This document shows, one piece after another, positions 60,923-64,000 of a DNA stretch of 64,000 bases (the stretch's first letter is position 1; the number at the start of each line of letters is the position of its first letter). This DNA is from Pseudomonas putida (GTDB lineage: Bacteria; Pseudomonadota; Gammaproteobacteria; Pseudomonadales; Pseudomonadaceae): NCBI RefSeq assembly GCF_002025705.1, contig NZ_CP018846.1, forward strand, positions 2,595,501-2,659,500. Direction: 5' to 3'. The translations under genes and the position numbers were made by a program. Below the pieces are notes generated by a model, which saw nothing but the letters and a program-made list of their open reading frames with translations, was not told the origin of the DNA and ran no database searches.

Positions 60923-62179
60923 TCACACTCCGTGCGCGGCAAGGCGCGAGGTGTACCAGCGGGCGAACTGGTCGACGTAGGGCTCGGTGAAGGTGGAGTA
61001 GGGGCCCGGGACAAAAGCCGGGTCCTGGGTGCCACTGTGGGTGATGGCGACCAGCGCGGCGTCCTGTTGGGTGGTGGCGACCCAGACTTCGGTCAGGCGC
61101 TGCAGGTCGTAGTCGACCCCTTCCACGGCGTCGCGGTGCACCAGCCACTTGGTACGCACCAGGGTGCGGTCCGGCGACAGCGGGATGATCCAGCTGATCA
61201 TGGCGTGGTCGCTCATCACGTGGGCCCAGGCGTTGTTGCCCCACAGGTGGGTGTCACCGAGGTCGCGGCGGGTCAGGTTGCCCAGCAGCTTGCTGCAGGC
61301 CACCTTGGTGTCCAGGGTCTGCGATTCGCCGCTGCCGGCAATGATCATGCGCTGGGTGCGGAACTGCGTGGGCGAGCTGTCCTGCAGGTGCTCGACGGTT
61401 TCATACAGCAGGCCGTCGCTGGCCCAATTGGCCTCGATGCCGGCCTTGCGCACCTGGTAGGCGTCGTACGAGGCGCGGGCTTCATCGCTCATTTCTTCAA
61501 GGCTGACGCCGAGGTCTTCGGACTGGTACGAGACGATCAGCTCCGGGTGGGTGCCGGCGCAGTGGTAGCACTCACGGTTGTTTTCCATCACCAGCTTCCA
61601 GTTGCCGTTCTCGATGTAGTCGAGTTCGTAGGCGATGCGGGTGTTGGTCAGGTCGAAGGGGGCGAAGCGCGGGCCCATGACTTCTTCGAGGTCGCTGATG
61701 TCTTCCGGCGGGGTGTCGGCCAGGCAGATCAGCACGTGGCTGCCGATCACCTTGCAATGCACCGGGATCAGGCTGCGGCACTTGGGGTCGAAGGCCTTGC
61801 CCATGTGGCTGGCGTGCTTGAGGCTGCCGTCCAGGTCGTAGGTCCATTGGTGGTAGGGGCAGACCAGCATGCCGACGGTGGACTTGCCCGGCTCTTTAAG
61901 GCGGGCACCGCGGTGGCGGCAGACGTTGCGGTAGGCGCGGATCTGTTCGTCATCGTCACGCAGGATCAGCACCGAGGCCTTCCCGATGTCCACGGTGAAG
62001 ACATCGCCCGGCTCGTCGACATCCGCAGTAACGGCCACCTGGATCCAGTGCTTGTTAAAGAAGATGTCCATATCCGTTTCAAAGATATCCTGGCGACTGT
62101 ACAACTCGCCATTCATGCCAAAACCGGGTTGACGTGATTCAATAAGTTCGCGATGGGATTTGATCGTCGGGCGGCTCAT
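60923..62179 (-). CDS. GbcA-like Rieske oxygenase component of a betaine demethylase
   Basis: A 418-residue aromatic-ring-hydroxylase-fold oxygenase. The Rieske centre is seen as CRHRGARL near residue 86 and CPYHQWTYD near 106 (C-x-H and C-x2-H). The mononuclear iron site includes NRECYHCAGTHPEL near 206-215. Relatives in this subgroup remove N-methyl groups from glycine betaine, stachydrine or similar quaternary amines. GAGG lies upstream of ATG 62179. A GbdR-type regulator is missing and a LysR gene sits 106 bp upstream on the same strand, so it may be a paralogue for a different betaine. Confidence 0.87.
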   Translation of the reverse strand: MSRPTIKSHRELIESRQPGFGMNGELYSRQDIFETDMDIFFNKHWIQVAVTADVDEPGDVFTVDIGKASVLILRDDDEQIRAYRNVCRHRGARLKEPGKSTVGMLVCPYHQWTYDLDGSLKHASHMGKAFDPKCRSLIPVHCKVIGSHVLICLADTPPEDISDLEEVMGPRFAPFDLTNTRIAYELDYIENGNWKLVMENNRECYHCAGTHPELIVSYQSEDLGVSLEEMSDEARASYDAYQVRKAGIEANWASDGLLYETVEHLQDSSPTQFRTQRMIIAGSGESQTLDTKVACSKLLGNLTRRDLGDTHLWGNNAWAHVMSDHAMISWIIPLSPDRTLVRTKWLVHRDAVEGVDYDLQRLTEVWVATTQQDAALVAITHSGTQDPAFVPGPYSTFTEPYVDQFARWYTSRLAAHGV

Positions 62180-62285
62180 AGTTGACCTCGGGCACTCTTA
62201 TTCTTGAATTACCAAACTAATGATGGCGATTATCAAAGTGCCCTGTCAGAGCGTCAATGCGCTTAATTTTCCGCGTTGCATTACT

Positions 62286-63224
62286 TCAGGTTATACAAAA
62301 ACAATCACATTGCAGCCATTGCACCAAAGCCGCCAGGTGAGGGCTTTTCGGCCGCCCATGGGGTGCGATCAGGTAATAAGCCTGCTTGGGGCGCACCACG
62401 AACGGTTGCAGGCGAACCAGCTCGCCGCTGTTCAGCAGGTGCTCCACCAGCCGGCCCCAGCCCAGGGCGATGCCATAGCCTTGCAGTGCGGCGTTGATGG
62501 AATCGATGTACAGGCTGCAGCGCAGGTTGTACCGCAGTGCACCGGGGTTGCCGCCCTTCTCGCGGAACCAGCTCGGCCAGGCAACCCAGCCTTCGGAGGT
62601 GGAGTCGGCATCCAGCAGCCCGGCGCCGGCCAGTTCCTCCAACGTGGTGGGCAGCGGATTGCGGGCCAGCCAGGCGGGGGAGCAGACCGGGAAGACCTCT
62701 TCATCGAACAGCAAGGTGGCTTCGCCATCGTCCCACTGGCCATTGCCAAAGCGTACGTCCAGGTCGTAGTTGCGGGTGCGCAGGTCACCGGTGAACATCT
62801 GCGTGGCCAGGCGCAGCTGTACCTGTGGCAGGGCGCTGGCCAGCTGGTTCAGGCGCGGCATGATGCGCAACTGCGAGAATGACGCGGTCGAGCCCAGCAC
62901 CACCTCCTGGCGGTGGCAACCCTGGTTGATCTGGTCGAAGGCACTGGCCACCCGTTGCAGCGACTCGGAGATGCTGACGAACAGGATGTCGCCGGCGTCG
63001 GTCAGGCTGATGTTGCGATGCGCGCGGTGGAACAGCAGGGCGCCAAGGTTCTCTTCAAGCGCCTTGACCTGCTTGCTCACCGCCGCCTGGGTCACGCCCA
63101 GCTCGGTGGCGGCCAGGGTGAAGCTGTTAAGCCGGGCGACGGCTTCGAACTGCAGCAGAGCCGTCATCGACGGGATGATGCGGCGGTAGCCCTTGTGTTT
63201 CTGTGCGCCTGATGGGTTGTTCAT
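62286..63224 (-). CDS. LysR family transcriptional regulator (GcvA-like)
   Basis: A 312-residue regulator. Helix-turn-helix at residues 18-62 (IPSMTALLQFEAVARLNSFTLAATELGVTQAAVSKQVKALEE) in the GcvA/AmpR-type layout. The effector domain follows. The start at 63224 is chosen because homology begins there; the longer frame upstream has no family match. It is divergent from the ABC gene at 63578 and precedes the demethylase genes on the same strand, so it probably controls both sides. Confidence 0.88.
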   Translation of the reverse strand: MNNPSGAQKHKGYRRIIPSMTALLQFEAVARLNSFTLAATELGVTQAAVSKQVKALEENLGALLFHRAHRNISLTDAGDILFVSISESLQRVASAFDQINQGCHRQEVVLGSTASFSQLRIMPRLNQLASALPQVQLRLATQMFTGDLRTRNYDLDVRFGNGQWDDGEATLLFDEEVFPVCSPAWLARNPLPTTLEELAGAGLLDADSTSEGWVAWPSWFREKGGNPGALRYNLRCSLYIDSINAALQGYGIALGWGRLVEHLLNSGELVRLQPFVVRPKQAYYLIAPHGRPKSPHLAALVQWLQCDCFCIT

Positions 63225-63577
63225 CGTATTCCAGACACGGTAGCGGAGCGGCGCTGATGGCACGGCCGCCCGAATATTGTTGTTGTTTGCAGCACGCGGG
63301 CAGGGCGCCCTTGGGCCAGATGATGAGCAGGGCCGAGGACTGCGGATATTACAGTTATGACAATAAATAGGATGCCGTGGCGCATCGGGGTACCAGCAGC
63401 GAGGCTTTATAATACAAATTGACACAGATATACAATGCGCCCGCCCGGGGGCGCGTTACATTGCAAAAAAAAGTTTGCCTCGCTCGCCCTTGCGGGCCGC
63501 CTGCCAATCCAGGTGCGTATCAAAGTTTCGATGCGCTGCCGTCAATAATTGGTCATAAGTATAATAACGAGGGTCGT
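63225..63577. other. Divergent regulatory region between the LysR gene and the ABC operon
   Basis: About 350 bp without a gene. A TATAAT-like box lies at 63408-63413 without a good -35. A GC-rich hairpin (GCGCCCGCCCGGGGGCGC) lies at 63437-63454, downstream of the AT-rich stretch. It presumably carries the LysR site and the promoter for the ABC genes, but I cannot assign positions firmly. Confidence 0.4.
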
Positions 63578-64000
63578 ATGTACCAAGGCGATGAAATACT
63601 ATCGGTAAACCATATATTCAAAGTGTTCGGCCATAATCCGCAGATGGCCATGGAGATGCTGCGCAACGGCGCCGACAAGCACGAAATCTTCAGTAAGACC
63701 GGTCATGTCGTCGGCGTGTTCGATGCCAGTTTTTCCGTCAAGCGTGGCGAGATCTTCGTCATCATGGGCCTGTCCGGTTCGGGCAAGTCGACCATGGTGC
63801 GGCTGTTCAACCGCCTGATCGAACCCACCTCCGGCAGCATCCACCTCAACGGCAAGGAAATCACCGGGCTCTCCGACAAAGCCCTGCTCGATGTGCGGCG
63901 CAAGGAAATGGGCATGGTGTTCCAGTCCTTCGCCCTGATGCCGCACATGAGCGTGCTGGAAAACACCGCATTCGGCCTGGAAATTGCCGGTGTGGCCGAG
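63578..64000 (+). CDS. Glycine betaine/proline ABC transporter ATP-binding protein (ProV type), cut by the window end
   Basis: The first 141 codons of a quaternary-amine transporter ATPase; the rest lies outside the window. The N-terminal helix IFKVFGHNPQMAMEMLRNGADKHEI is the hallmark of ProV/OpuAA proteins. Walker A GLSGSGKST is near residue 67, and the Q-loop is VFQSFALMPH. ATG 63578 has GAGGG upstream. Next to a LysR gene, a betaine demethylase and a BCCT carrier it points to a second, high-affinity uptake route for the same type of substrate. Confidence 0.92.
   Translation, partial: MYQGDEILSVNHIFKVFGHNPQMAMEMLRNGADKHEIFSKTGHVVGVFDASFSVKRGEIFVIMGLSGSGKSTMVRLFNRLIEPTSGSIHLNGKEITGLSDKALLDVRRKEMGMVFQSFALMPHMSVLENTAFGLEIAGVAE

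Noticed and set aside
63408..63436. TATAAT and TTGACA-like boxes before the ProV-type gene
   Set aside because: TTGACA (63419-63424) lies downstream of TATAAT (63408-63413) and only 6 bases before TACAAT, so no correctly spaced promoter pair can be built.

Overview
The window is high-GC chromosomal DNA of a Pseudomonas, most likely of the P. putida group. The evidence is the gad / ptxS / kguEKTD order (46057-55195), which matches P. putida, the 35-bp-type P. putida REP palindromes in many intergenic gaps, and the general gene content. No rRNA or tRNA genes were recognised.

Region 1 (1-23000) is a type VI secretion island without the T6SS structural genes. A divergent putative effector/immunity pair (360-1838, 34-351) faces vgrG (2536). 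Two DUF1795/EagR-type chaperone genes and a 1406-residue PAAR-Rhs toxin with a WHH nuclease tip and SUKH immunity gene follow vgrG. Downstream lies an array of displaced Rhs 3' ends. Five partial copies of the GC-rich Rhs core (from about 11003, 13908, 16650, 20586 and 22864) occur, the first three joined to a different AT-rich toxin tip and immunity gene. Several copies carry deletions, nonsense codons or a frameshift, and two immunity genes have lost their toxin.

Region 2 (23090-33418) has arfB, a small membrane protein, a putative amide-catabolism operon (M20 hydrolase, MHS transporter, amidase, IclR regulator) and a LolD-like ABC exporter operon with an AttH-like lipoprotein. Region 3 (33533-41023) has an AraC regulator divergent from an SDR / ketosteroid-dehydrogenase-like flavoprotein / NIPSNAP / aromatic-acid transporter cluster, then an aldo/keto reductase and a LysR regulator.

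Region 4 (41088-45314) is a minus-strand operon of two AidA/PixA-like proteins followed by three related alpha-helical proteins, each with a central hydrophobic hairpin. It looks like a tripartite alpha-pore-forming toxin. Region 5 (45945-55195) is the periplasmic gluconate 2-dehydrogenase and the 2-ketogluconate uptake and reduction operon. Three perfect copies of the PtxS operator TGAAACCGGTTTCA tie these genes into one regulon.

Region 6 (55250-64000) has a thioester-reductase-like SDR, an IS110-family element inserted in the arm of a REP-like palindrome, and a betaine cluster (BCCT transporter, Rieske demethylase GbcA/GbcB-like, LysR regulator) divergent from a ProV-type ABC gene cut by the window end. 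The leader of the IS110 element contains, in the expected order, segments that match its own ends and its target. This is a readable bridge-RNA guide that explains why such elements land in REP sequences. The two strongest leads are this bridge RNA and the tripartite toxin / AidA operon.
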